Below are positions 8,717 to 16,974 of a stretch of DNA of 64,000 nucleotides, one piece after another. Numbering within the stretch: position 1 is the first letter of the stretch; each line of letters begins with the position of its first letter. This stretch comes from Samsonia erythrinae. Its GTDB lineage: Bacteria > Pseudomonadota > Gammaproteobacteria > Enterobacterales > Enterobacteriaceae. The notes under the pieces are model-generated. The model was not told the origin of the DNA, ran no database searches, and worked only from the letters and a program-made list of their open reading frames with translations. The translations under genes and the position numbers were made by a program. The stretch is from positions 1-64,000 of the forward strand of contig NZ_SMBY01000007.1 of assembly GCF_004342665.1 (NCBI RefSeq). The letters are read 5' to 3'.

Positions 8717-10567
8717 ATGCCTAAGTATCGTTCAGCCACCACCACGCACGGCCGTAATATGGCCGGTGCCCGAGCCCTGTGGCGCGCAACGGGAATGACC
8801 GACAATGATTTTGGTAAACCCATTATCGCCGTGGTCAACTCCTTCACCCAATTCGTGCCCGGCCACGTGCACTTGCGCGATATGGGGAAACTGGTTGCCG
8901 AGCAGATTGAAGCTTCCGGCGGTGTTGCGAAAGAATTCAACACCATCGCGGTGGACGACGGTATCGCGATGGGACACGGCGGTATGCTTTATTCTCTGCC
9001 GTCCCGTGAGCTGATTGCCGACTCGGTAGAATACATGGTGAATGCTCACTGTGCGGACGCGATGGTGTGTATCTCCAACTGCGACAAAATCACGCCGGGG
9101 ATGCTGATGGCATCGCTGCGTCTGAATATCCCGGTGATTTTCGTGTCCGGCGGCCCGATGGAAGCGGGGAAAACCAAACTATCCGATCAGCTTATCAAGC
9201 TGGATCTGGTGGATGCGATGATTCAGGGCGCGGACCCGAAGGTGTCCGATCAACAGAGCGAACAGGTGGAGCGATCCGCGTGTCCGACCTGCGGCTCCTG
9301 TTCCGGTATGTTTACCGCCAACTCTATGAATTGCCTGACCGAAGCGCTGGGTCTGTCTCAGCCGGGCAACGGCTCGCTGTTGGCGACGCACGCCGACCGT
9401 AAACAACTGTTTCTGAACGCAGGTAAGCGTATTGTCGATCTGGCGAAGCGCTATTACGAGCAGGATGATGAGCGTGTACTGCCGCGCAGCATCGCCAATA
9501 AAGCCGCATTTGAAAACGCCATGATTCTGGATATCGCGATGGGCGGCTCCACCAATACTGTCCTGCACCTGCTGGCGGCGGCGCAGGAAGGCGAGGTGGA
9601 CTTCACTATGACTGATATCGACAGGCTGTCACGTCAGGTTCCGCACCTGTGCAAAGTGGCGCCAAGTACGCAGAAATACCATATGGAAGACGTACACCGT
9701 GCAGGCGGCGTGATCGGTATTTTGGGCGAGCTGGACAGAGCGGGTCTGCTGAACCGTGATGTGAACAATGTGCTGGGCAAAACGCTGCCGGAAACGCTGG
9801 AAGCCTACGACGTGATGCTGACGCAGGATGAGAGCGTGAAAAGCATGTATTCCGCCGGTCCGGCGGGTATCCGCACCACGAAGGCCTTCTCACAGGATTG
9901 CCGCTGGGATTCGCTGGATACCGATCGTCAGGAGGGCTGTATTCGTTCCCGCGAATTTGCCTACAGTCAGGACGGCGGTCTGGCTGTGCTGTACGGCAAT
10001 CTGGCTGAGAATGGCTGTATTGTGAAAACCGCGGGCGTCGATGAAGGCAGTCTGGTGTTCCGCGGTCCGGCGAAAGTGTATGAGAGTCAGGATGATGCGG
10101 TAGACGCCATTCTGGGTGGCAAAGTCGTAGCGGGCGACGTGGTCGTGATCCGCTACGAGGGGCCGAAAGGCGGGCCGGGTATGCAGGAAATGCTGTATCC
10201 GACGACCTATCTGAAATCGATGGGGCTGGGTAAGAGTTGCGCATTGATCACCGATGGACGCTTCTCCGGCGGGACTTCAGGTCTGTCTATCGGCCATGCG
10301 TCTCCTGAAGCGGCCAGCGGCGGCACCATTGCGCTGGTTCAGGACGGCGACATCATCGCGATTGATATTCCCAACCGCAGCATTGCGCTGGTTCTGGATG
10401 ATGCCGAGTTAGCGAGCCGCCGTGAAGCGGAAGAGGCGCGTGGCGAACAGGCCTGGACGCCGCATAACCGTGAGCGTCAGGTGTCCTTTGCGCTGCGTGC
10501 ATACGCCAGTCTGGCGACCAGCGCGGATAAAGGCGCGGTGCGAGACAAGAGTAAGCTGGGAGGCTAA
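8717..10567 (+). CDS. ilvD: Dihydroxy-acid dehydratase
   Basis: The enzyme dehydrates 2,3-dihydroxy-isovalerate and 2,3-dihydroxy-3-methylvalerate to the 2-oxo acids transaminated by IlvE. It is an iron-sulfur enzyme, and Cys122 (SNCDKITPG) and Cys195 (CGSCSGMF) are in the expected ligand positions. The 616 residues equal the E. coli length. The stop codon TAA touches the first possible ATG of ilvA, so the two are tightly linked in the ilvGMEDA transcript. Iron-sulfur dependence makes it the oxidation-sensitive step of the pathway in relatives. Confidence 0.97.
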   Translation: MPKYRSATTTHGRNMAGARALWRATGMTDNDFGKPIIAVVNSFTQFVPGHVHLRDMGKLVAEQIEASGGVAKEFNTIAVDDGIAMGHGGMLYSLPSRELIADSVEYMVNAHCADAMVCISNCDKITPGMLMASLRLNIPVIFVSGGPMEAGKTKLSDQLIKLDLVDAMIQGADPKVSDQQSEQVERSACPTCGSCSGMFTANSMNCLTEALGLSQPGNGSLLATHADRKQLFLNAGKRIVDLAKRYYEQDDERVLPRSIANKAAFENAMILDIAMGGSTNTVLHLLAAAQEGEVDFTMTDIDRLSRQVPHLCKVAPSTQKYHMEDVHRAGGVIGILGELDRAGLLNRDVNNVLGKTLPETLEAYDVMLTQDESVKSMYSAGPAGIRTTKAFSQDCRWDSLDTDRQEGCIRSREFAYSQDGGLAVLYGNLAENGCIVKTAGVDEGSLVFRGPAKVYESQDDAVDAILGGKVVAGDVVVIRYEGPKGGPGMQEMLYPTTYLKSMGLGKSCALITDGRFSGGTSGLSIGHASPEAASGGTIALVQDGDIIAIDIPNRSIALVLDDAELASRREAEEARGEQAWTPHNRERQVSFALRAYASLATSADKGAVRDKSKLGG

Positions 10568-10572
10568 TGCTG

Positions 10573-12117
10573 ATGGCGGTATCACTACCTCTTCCTGCCG
10601 CGCCGGGCGGTGCGGAGTACCTGCGGGCGATCTTGCGCTCGCCGGTGTATGAAATCACACAGGCCACGCCGCTGGAAAAGATGGACAAGCTTTCCTCGCG
10701 GTTGGGCAATGTCATTCTGGTGAAGCGTGAAGACAGGCACGCGGTGCATAGCTTCAAGCTGCGCGGCGCATACGCGATGATGGCGGGGCTGAGTGACGAG
10801 CAAAAATCTCATGGCGTGGTGACGGCGTCTGCCGGTAACCACGCACAGGGGGTGGCGCTCTCTTCCAGCAAGCTGGGGATTAAATCGCTGATTGTGATGC
10901 CCGTGGCGACGGCCGACATCAAGGTGGATGCGGTGCGCGGTTTTGGCGGCGAAGTGCTGCTCTACGGCGCTAACTTTGATGAGGCCAAGGCGAAAGCCAT
11001 TGAGTTGTCACAGCAGCAGAAAATGACGTTCCTGCCGCCGTTCGATCATCCGGCGGTGATTGCCGGCCAGGGCACGCTGGCGCTGGAACTGCTACAGCAG
11101 GACGCGCATCTGGATCGCGTGTTTGTGCCGGTTGGTGGCGGTGGGTTGGCGGCAGGTGTTGCCGTCCTGATCAAACAGCTGATGCCGCAGATTCAGGTGA
11201 TCGGGGTGGAAGCGGAAGATTCCGCCTGTCTGCGCGCGGCGCTGGATGCCGGGCAACCGGTCGATCTGCCGCGTGTCGGGCTGTTTGCCGAAGGCGTCGC
11301 GGTGAAGCGCATCGGCGATGAAACTTTCCGCCTGTGCCGGGAGTATCTGGATGACGTGATTACCGTCGACAGCGATGCGATCTGTGCGGCTGTGAAAGAT
11401 CTGTTCGAGGATGTCCGTGCGATTGCTGAACCGTCCGGTGCGCTGGCGTTGGCGGGAATGAAAAAGTACATCCAGCAGCATCAGATTCAGGGGGAGCGTC
11501 TGGCGCACATTTTGTCCGGCGCGAACGTTAATTTCCACGGGTTACGCTACGTGTCTGAACGCTGCGAGCTGGGTGAACAGCGTGAAGCCTTGCTGGCGGT
11601 GACGATCCCCGAACGGCAGGGAAGCTTCCTCAAGTTTTGCCAGTTGCTGGGCGGTCGTTCCGTTACCGAGTTCAATTATCGCTATGCGGATGCCAAAGAC
11701 GCCTGCATTTTTGTCGGCGTGCGCCTGACGCGCGGCTATGCGGAACGGCAGGAGATCATCGCCGAGCTTGCCGCCGACGGTTATGACGTGGTGGATTTGT
11801 CCGATGATGAAATGGCGAAGCTGCACGTTCGCTACATGGTCGGCGGACGCCCCTCGAAACCGCTACAGGAACGGCTTTACAGCTTTGAATTTCCGGAATC
11901 GCCGGGCGCGTTACTGAAATTCCTGCATACGCTGGGGACGCACTGGAATATTTCGCTGTTCCATTACCGTAGCCACGGTACGGATTTTGGCCGCGTGCTG
12001 GCCGCGTTCGAGTTGGAGGCAGGTGATCGGGAATTTGAGCAGCACCTACAGGCACTGGGCTATGAGTGCCACGACGAAACCCATAACCCGGCGTTCCGTT
12101 TCTTTTTGGCGGGGTAA
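10573..12117 (+). CDS. ilvA: Threonine dehydratase (biosynthetic threonine deaminase)
   Basis: IlvA deaminates threonine to 2-oxobutyrate, the committed step of isoleucine synthesis, and is feedback-inhibited by isoleucine in E. coli. The PLP lysine is Lys62 in HSFKLRGAY; the glycine-rich phosphate loop VGGGGLAAG follows at about residues 184-192. Two ACT-like regulatory domains fill the C-terminal third, from about 320 to 514. I chose ATG 10573 (MAVSLPLP), which gives the E. coli length of 514 and a nine-base gap to GGGAGG. ATG 10567, overlapping the ilvD stop, would add two residues but leaves only three bases. Confidence 0.96.
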   Translation: MAVSLPLPAAPGGAEYLRAILRSPVYEITQATPLEKMDKLSSRLGNVILVKREDRHAVHSFKLRGAYAMMAGLSDEQKSHGVVTASAGNHAQGVALSSSKLGIKSLIVMPVATADIKVDAVRGFGGEVLLYGANFDEAKAKAIELSQQQKMTFLPPFDHPAVIAGQGTLALELLQQDAHLDRVFVPVGGGGLAAGVAVLIKQLMPQIQVIGVEAEDSACLRAALDAGQPVDLPRVGLFAEGVAVKRIGDETFRLCREYLDDVITVDSDAICAAVKDLFEDVRAIAEPSGALALAGMKKYIQQHQIQGERLAHILSGANVNFHGLRYVSERCELGEQREALLAVTIPERQGSFLKFCQLLGGRSVTEFNYRYADAKDACIFVGVRLTRGYAERQEIIAELAADGYDVVDLSDDEMAKLHVRYMVGGRPSKPLQERLYSFEFPESPGALLKFLHTLGTHWNISLFHYRSHGTDFGRVLAAFELEAGDREFEQHLQALGYECHDETHNPAFRFFLAG

Positions 12118-12136
12118 ACGCTGAAAACAGGAAAGA

Positions 12137-12173
12137 ACAAAAACACGGCAGAGTTTTCACCGTGTTTTTGTTT
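12137..12173 (+). terminator. ilvGMEDA operon terminator
   Basis: The inverted repeat aaaaacacgg / ccgtgttttt has a 12-base loop and a T-rich tail, 20 bases after the ilvA stop. A tataat sequence at 12172-12177 could serve as -10 of a promoter for the next genes. Confidence 0.88.
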
Positions 12174-12274
12174 ATAATGTATTACATTACCCGTGTGTCT
12201 ATTACTGGGTTAGTTGCCTGTAGCAAAAATCGGAGCAGACGGGTACTGCATATTAATAAAAAGGAATTTTATCA

Positions 12275-12865
12275 ATGCTAAGAGTACCTCAAGGACAAAT
12301 AACCTTTGATGGCGAAGGGGATGATAGTCCTAATAGTCCTTATTTTAGCCGAGTCATTCACTGGCCAGGAAATCCTAAATCAGGTGTGACACTGGGGCGA
12401 GGTTATGACATGGGGGGAAGAACCAAGGGAGAGGTCTATTCGGATATGCTCAGAATTGGTATTGGAAGTGAAAAAGCGAGTTTAATAGCGATGGGGGCCA
12501 GCTTAAAAGGAGCGGCGGCAGCCATTTTTGTCAAAGAATACAGAGCGAAGATAGGTGTAATTACGCATCAACAGCAAGTGGCATTGTTTAATATGGTTTA
12601 TGGTGGGTATATAGAAACAGCAAAAAAGAGATACGCTCTTTATTCCACGGATGTACCCGGTAGGGTGAATTAGGCCGAACTTCATCCCGCGATTAGAGAC
12701 ATTCTGGTGGATCTTGCCTATCAAGGGATTGTTGGGGAGACTACAATTTCTGTAGCAGCTAAGAATGATATCGAGCTGTTAATAAGGAAAATAGAGAGTA
12801 CGCCAGGGTTGCTAAAATATGAGTCCGGAAGAAATCGAGCGGGTTATTTAAGGATGAGAAAATGA
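12275..12865 (+). pseudogene. Pesticin-like muramidase, interrupted by an in-frame TAG
   Basis: The first 132 codons (12275-12670) encode a pesticin-type lysozyme-like domain, recognisable from SRVIHWPGNPKSGVTLGRGY followed by DMGGRT. A TAG at 12671-12673 stops the frame. The same frame continues open with AELHPAIRDILVDLAYQG and runs to a TGA at 12863-12865, overlapping the next start codon as ATGA. From memory of the family, the residue before this segment is usually tryptophan, so TGG to TAG is the likely lesion. Full length would be 196 residues with no signal peptide, as expected of a type VI cargo that cleaves peptidoglycan in a rival. With the stop it is probably inactive unless suppressed. 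GC is lower than in the ilv genes. The family assignment is from memory of the motif. Confidence 0.7.
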
Positions 12866-13302
12866 AAAATATTTACTTCTTTATTCCGATGCTATTTGCT
12901 CTGAATGGTATCCCCCCTGCATTTGGTGAGATTTACTGGAGCAAACTGGACTTAATGGAAAAAACGCTATGTAAAGACCTGATGAAAGGTGAAAGCTATC
13001 ATGAAGTGGATATTTGTATTTACCGGATGCTTTCTGACTCGACAGAAAAACTTGAGCAGCGAAATAAAGAAACAATAAAATATCTCTCCAAACTAAAGGC
13101 TTTTGATGACTCAGAGGATGCAGTTAAGCTTTTCAAAAAAGATCAAACTGCGTGGAAGAATTATGTTGTCCATCGTTGTGCGTATAAGGGGCACCCGTAT
13201 GAGAAAGATAGCCCCATGTATTTCTCAAATAAAAGTCTTTGTGAGGCTGTAGAAAACTACAGAAGGATTGAATCGCTAGAGGGTGAACTCAATATACCTT
13301 AA
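12862..13302 (+). CDS. LprI-type (DUF1311) periplasmic protein, candidate immunity protein
   Basis: The 146-residue product has an N-terminal signal peptide (about residues 1-22, ending PPAFG), so it should act in the periplasm. The rest has the spacing of the lysozyme-inhibitor LprI N-terminal domain, with Cys37, the central LKAFDDSEDAVKLFKKDQ helix, WKNYVVHRCAY and a last Cys at SLCEAVENY. The start codon overlaps the stop of the muramidase frame, so the pair is translationally coupled. A periplasmic lysozyme inhibitor beside a muramidase effector is a typical toxin-immunity arrangement. No function is proven; confidence in the domain is good, in the immunity role moderate. Confidence 0.7.
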   Translation: MKNIYFFIPMLFALNGIPPAFGEIYWSKLDLMEKTLCKDLMKGESYHEVDICIYRMLSDSTEKLEQRNKETIKYLSKLKAFDDSEDAVKLFKKDQTAWKNYVVHRCAYKGHPYEKDSPMYFSNKSLCEAVENYRRIESLEGELNIP

Positions 13303-13404
13303 TACTCATGCTTTAAGTAAGCGTGTCGCACTAGCGACGATGTTATCTTTTCATTATTTATAAGTTATTCTGGTAGGAAGTGAAATAATACATGGAGAGC
13401 GAAT

Positions 13405-13640
13405 GTGAAAAATAAAGAAAAACATGCTATTCAACCGAATGAACAATTTAAAAATGGCCTTCTTATTAATCTGTTATCTCTGAAGAAATACTCGAATTGA
13501 TGATGAGGCTATGCCCTCCTCTGATACAGTCGATTCAACGTAATCTTGTTGAAATGATAACGTCAAATGGACGTAATTTTTTTTATCAGGCTTGGTACAC
13601 TGTCAGTACATTAATGATGCTTATTCTTAGAGGTTGTTAA
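13405..13640 (+). pseudogene. Small frameshifted gene upstream of hcp
   Basis: A GTG-initiated frame (13405-13500) encodes 31 residues ending SLKKYSN. A second frame, open from 13470 to the TAA at 13638-13640, reads EEILELMMRLCPPLIQS and later ITSNGRNFFYQAWYTVSTLM. Removing two bases from the TCTCT run near 13477-13481 joins them into one protein of about 77 residues. The join is natural (NLLS then EEILEL) and its stop overlaps the hcp region. I do not recognise the family. The C-terminus is hydrophobic. It may be a decayed small type VI accessory gene; evidence is limited to the reading frames. Confidence 0.4.
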
Positions 13641-13642
13641 AA

Positions 13643-14122
13643 ATGTCGAGTGTTATTTATTTACAGTTGACGGGTGATAAACAGGGGTTGATTTCTTCTG
13701 GTTGTTCAACGTTACAGTCAATTGGTAATAGAAACCAAATTGGTCATGAAGACCAAATTCAAGTGTTAAGTTTGAACCACTCAATGAGTTATAATGATAA
13801 TTTATCATGCCATCCCGTTGAGATAATTAAACTGATCGATAAATCATCCCCGTTACTTGGTGTTTCTATTTCTTCCAATGAAAAGCTAAGTGCAAATTTT
13901 TTCTTATATAGGATCAATTCTGCTGGGCAACTAGAGTTGTTTTATGAAATAAAATTAACAGATGTTCGTATTGTCGATATTTCTTGTAATTATCCACACT
14001 CGATTAGTGACAATGAAGTCATGCCATATGAGAAAATTTTATTAAAGTATGGCTCTATATCATGGGAGCATAAAGTAGCTGGAACATCAGGTTATAGCGT
14101 CTGGAATGATAGTGGTTTTTAG
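13643..14122 (+). CDS. hcp: Orphan Hcp, type VI secretion tube protein
   Basis: The 159-residue product fits the Hcp (DUF796) family, whose hexamers stack into the inner tube of the type VI secretion system and can carry small effectors. Visible motifs are GLISSGCSTLQSIGN near the N-terminus, IDKSSPLLGVSIS mid-way, FFLYRINSAGQ, and SWEHKVAGTSGYSVWND at the C-terminus. The start is ATG 13643; an in-frame TTG three codons earlier is less likely. No vgrG, sheath or baseplate gene is nearby, so this is an orphan hcp. It sits downstream of the muramidase-immunity pair in the same orientation, suggesting that it served as their carrier. Low GC points to horizontal origin. Confidence 0.82.
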   Translation: MSSVIYLQLTGDKQGLISSGCSTLQSIGNRNQIGHEDQIQVLSLNHSMSYNDNLSCHPVEIIKLIDKSSPLLGVSISSNEKLSANFFLYRINSAGQLELFYEIKLTDVRIVDISCNYPHSISDNEVMPYEKILLKYGSISWEHKVAGTSGYSVWNDSGF

Positions 14123-14345
14123 CTTTATTCAGTAAGAAAATATATAGCCATCGATAATTATTTATTTATGGCTATTTTCCTTCATTTATCGACCGAGCCA
14201 TCACCAAACAAAAGAGAGGCTAGGCAGTTAGCTCAACATACCTTAGTGCGGCTCCATTGGTTAAGTGTGTCGTGTTGCCAATGGTGTTTCGCCGTCGGCG
14301 GCGTTATCTTTATGTATCTGACAGCAACAGGGATAGCATTTTGTT

Positions 14346-15089
14346 ATGGCAGCACAGTTCACGGGTTTTTCTCAGGCGGGGCTAACGTTTCTTCAGCAGG
14401 TGCGACAGAATAACGATAAAGCGTGGTTTGACGAGCATCGCGCGGTTTACGATGAACAACTGGTTGCGCCGTTCCGCATGCTGGTGAATGAGCTCAGTCT
14501 GACCATGTTGCAGATTGACGACCATTTTGAAACGCGCCCGGCTATCGGCAAGACGCTCTCCCGTCTTCACCGCGATACGCGCTTTTCTCACGATAAATCA
14601 CGCTATCGCAGCCATATGTGGCTGACCTTTAAACGTACACGCAAAGACTGGACCGACGCGCCGGTGTATTTCTTTGAAATTACGCCGGATACCTGGCGCT
14701 ACGGTCTGGGTTATTACAGCGCAACGCGCAATACGATGGATCTGTTTCGTCAGACGCTGCGCGGTAATCCGTCCCAGTTTCTTGAGATTGCGAACTGTCT
14801 GGGAGAGACCTTCACGCTGGAAGGCGAAAGCTACAAGCGCCCGTTGATTAAAGGTCAGCCGCCGGAACTGGCTTACTGGTATAACCGTAAATCATTTGCT
14901 GCGATATGCACCCGGCAGGATATGGAAGCGCTGTTTTCCGGCGATCTGGTGACGCGTCTGTCACAGGGTTTTACCCAGCTTGAACCGCTCTATCATTACC
15001 TTATGAATATTGAAACCATGAAGAAGGCTGCGCAGGAAACGGAGTCCAATACGCGGGCTTTTTCGGCGGACACGTGGTTTGAACGGTAG
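14346..15089 (+). CDS. DUF2461 (TIGR02453) family protein
   Basis: This 247-residue protein is of the DUF2461 family found in many bacteria and some fungi, without established function. Family-like features are FLQQVRQNNDKAWFDEHR near residues 16-33, the RFSHDKSRYRSHMWLTF segment near 79-95, and GLGYYSATRN in the middle. No signal peptide or membrane segment is seen, so it is probably cytoplasmic. Its GC content is again like the core genes. It converges with the ilvY-linked gene on the other strand, 12 bases apart. The ribosome binding site is weak, but ATG 14346 fits the family N-terminus. Confidence 0.8.
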   Translation: MAAQFTGFSQAGLTFLQQVRQNNDKAWFDEHRAVYDEQLVAPFRMLVNELSLTMLQIDDHFETRPAIGKTLSRLHRDTRFSHDKSRYRSHMWLTFKRTRKDWTDAPVYFFEITPDTWRYGLGYYSATRNTMDLFRQTLRGNPSQFLEIANCLGETFTLEGESYKRPLIKGQPPELAYWYNRKSFAAICTRQDMEALFSGDLVTRLSQGFTQLEPLYHYLMNIETMKKAAQETESNTRAFSADTWFER

Positions 15090-15101
15090 AGACAGCCTGC
15101 G

Positions 15102-15902
15102 TTACGGCATTTTCTCGCGTTCCGGTCGTTTTTTGTCTCGTTCCAGTAAGTAGTTAAACAAATAGCCCTCTTCCTGATTGTTGCCGAAGGTGGTGATTTG
15201 CAGACGGTCATCGTCAATGCAGGTGAGCAGTATTTTCACCTGCTTACCGAAGCTGCTTTCGCCTTTGCCAATGGCCTGCGTGTTGCTCATCTGACGGGCG
15301 GTGAAGGAAGAATCATCCAGCTTGCTCGCGTAGCGGAATGCAATGGACGCGCCACCTTCAATCTTACCGCGTTGGTTTTTCATCGTCAGGCTGACCGCGT
15401 GGTAGGGCGCTTTCTGATCGTACATTTCCCGAAAATACTCCCCCATATTGCGGTACTCCTTGGCAGAAAGCCCTGACATCACATGTTCATAGCTGAATGA
15501 ACCGTGGAAGCAGGACGTGCTTTTCACGGGGGTAATCGGCGAAGGTAGCGCGTGCTGCGCGATGTCATTCAGGTAGCGTAGCCGATTTAACTGTTGTTGA
15601 TAGCGCTGACGCAGGCACTCTTCGTCTTTACATTGATCGCGCGTGGCAAGCCAGCTGCGCTGAAACTGATTGAGCGTTTTTTCCCACGGCGCGCTGTTGC
15701 CAAAAGTCGTCAGGAATGCGCGGGCAGTTTTCCATGCCTGCGCCAGCTCATCGTCTAGCTGCCCGAGCAACGGGCTGGCGCAAATCATCGTTTCCTGCGC
15801 TGAGGCGGCTTTTTCGCAGGGAAAACTGACGGCTTGCGCCTTGTGGCTGAAAGTAATCAATGCCACAGCCGTGGTGATAATGGTCGTGAATGCTATCTTC
15901 AT
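15102..15902 (-). CDS. Secreted LprI-domain protein coupled to ilvY
   Basis: The 266-residue product starts at the ATG that overlaps the ilvY stop codon as ATGA, so it is translationally coupled to ilvY. MKIAFTTIITTAVALITF and a cleavage region near AQAVSFPC form a signal peptide. The first half is an LprI-type lysozyme-inhibitor domain (DUF1311): SFPCEKAASAQETMICASP, then FQRSWLATRDQCKDEECLRQ. The second half is unrecognised. Upstream codons (MGHITGH) are an extension inside ilvY and unlikely to be used. Its link with the ilvC regulator has no obvious metabolic reason. It is the second LprI-type protein within 3 kb. Confidence 0.75.
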   Translation of the reverse strand: MKIAFTTIITTAVALITFSHKAQAVSFPCEKAASAQETMICASPLLGQLDDELAQAWKTARAFLTTFGNSAPWEKTLNQFQRSWLATRDQCKDEECLRQRYQQQLNRLRYLNDIAQHALPSPITPVKSTSCFHGSFSYEHVMSGLSAKEYRNMGEYFREMYDQKAPYHAVSLTMKNQRGKIEGGASIAFRYASKLDDSSFTARQMSNTQAIGKGESSFGKQVKILLTCIDDDRLQITTFGNNQEEGYLFNYLLERDKKRPEREKMP

Positions 15903-16789
15903 GGCGTGTCCTGTAATATGTCCCAAAAGGCGGCAATCAGCGGTTCGCTCAGCCGTTTTTTCTGTACGCAGACGCCCAGCTCAAGCGGCTCCATCACCTG
16001 TTCGATAAAGACAGAGACTCGGTTGCGCACCGGTTCCGGACTGTTTTCCAGCACCACATTGGGAACCAGCGCGATGCCGCAGCCCAGCGCGACCATCGAG
16101 ACCATCGCTTCATGCCCGGAAATGGTGGCGTAAATCTGTGGGTTAGTGACGTGATTGCGGCGAAACCAGAGATCGATACGCTTACGCACCGGGCCATGTT
16201 CCGGCAGGATAAAGGGGATCTGCGACCAGTCCGGGTCGGATTGACGTACCTGCGACTGCACGGGGCAGGGAAGCGCCGGGATGATCAACGCCAGGGGTAG
16301 TTTATCGAGCGGCATGAAATCCACGCTGACAGGCAGCGCTTCTGGACGTCCCGCAATCCCTAAATCTCCGTCATTCGACTGAATTTTCTCTACGGCGTCG
16401 GCGGCGTCGCCGGTCGTCAGCTTGATTTCCACCAGCGGGTGCCGCGCCCGGAAGCGATCCAGAATCGGCGGCAGGTGGCTGTAGGCGGCGGTGACGGAAC
16501 AGAAGATCCGCAGCTCGCCGCTTAATGACGGCCCATGCTGATCTATTGTATGGCGTAGCTGCTGGTATTGCAGCAGCGTTTGCTGGGCAAAGAGCTTCAG
16601 GTGCTCGCCGGCGTCGGTGAGCTGCACGGTACGGTTATCACGCAGAAACAGCGTCTGCCCTAAATCCTCTTCCAGCCGCTGAATTTGCCGCGACAGCGTA
16701 GACGGACTGATGTGCATCGCCTTGGCGGTACGGCCAAAGTGCCGGCTCTCCGCCAGATGCAGGAATAATTTGAGATCACGTAAATCCAT
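15899..16789 (-). CDS. ilvY: LysR-type regulator of ilvC, IlvY
   Basis: IlvY is a LysR-family activator. In E. coli it binds tandem operators between ilvY and ilvC and turns on ilvC when acetolactate or acetohydroxybutyrate is bound. The helix-turn-helix (about residues 1-60) contains SRHFGRTAKAMHISPSTLSR, and HEAMVSMVALGCGIALVPN lies in the effector domain. ATG 16789 (MDLRDLK) gives 296 residues against 297 in E. coli. The frame continues upstream for 19 codons into a duplicated, low-complexity leader and is probably not translated. The gene is divergent from ilvC. Confidence 0.95.
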   Translation of the reverse strand: MDLRDLKLFLHLAESRHFGRTAKAMHISPSTLSRQIQRLEEDLGQTLFLRDNRTVQLTDAGEHLKLFAQQTLLQYQQLRHTIDQHGPSLSGELRIFCSVTAAYSHLPPILDRFRARHPLVEIKLTTGDAADAVEKIQSNDGDLGIAGRPEALPVSVDFMPLDKLPLALIIPALPCPVQSQVRQSDPDWSQIPFILPEHGPVRKRIDLWFRRNHVTNPQIYATISGHEAMVSMVALGCGIALVPNVVLENSPEPVRNRVSVFIEQVMEPLELGVCVQKKRLSEPLIAAFWDILQDTP

Positions 16790-16974
16790 GCGATGCAGGC
16801 CCCGTTTTTTATCTTGCCGCGGTTTTTTATCTTGCAGATAGTGCAATATGACGTTGTTAATATATCAATTTAAGCAACGCAATTCCTGTCATATGATGGG
16901 GTCATAGTGAATTCCCCTCTGGCGGGCATTCTTTCTCGAATAACAGACAAACAACACCGTATACGGAGCATGAC
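16790..16974. promoter_or_regulatory. ilvY-ilvC control region
   Basis: The 185-base divergent intergenic region should hold the IlvY operators and both promoters. An inverted repeat CGTTG...CAACG spans 16852-16879. GTTTTTTATCTTGC occurs twice at an 18-base period (16804-16817 and 16822-16835), in the ilvY leader. CCGTATACGG lies just before ilvC. Operator positions are inferred from the E. coli layout. Confidence 0.6.

Noticed and set aside
14168-14413. 81-codon frame between hcp and the DUF2461 gene
   Set aside because: It overlaps the start of the DUF2461 gene in another frame, has no good ribosome binding site and no recognisable protein features.
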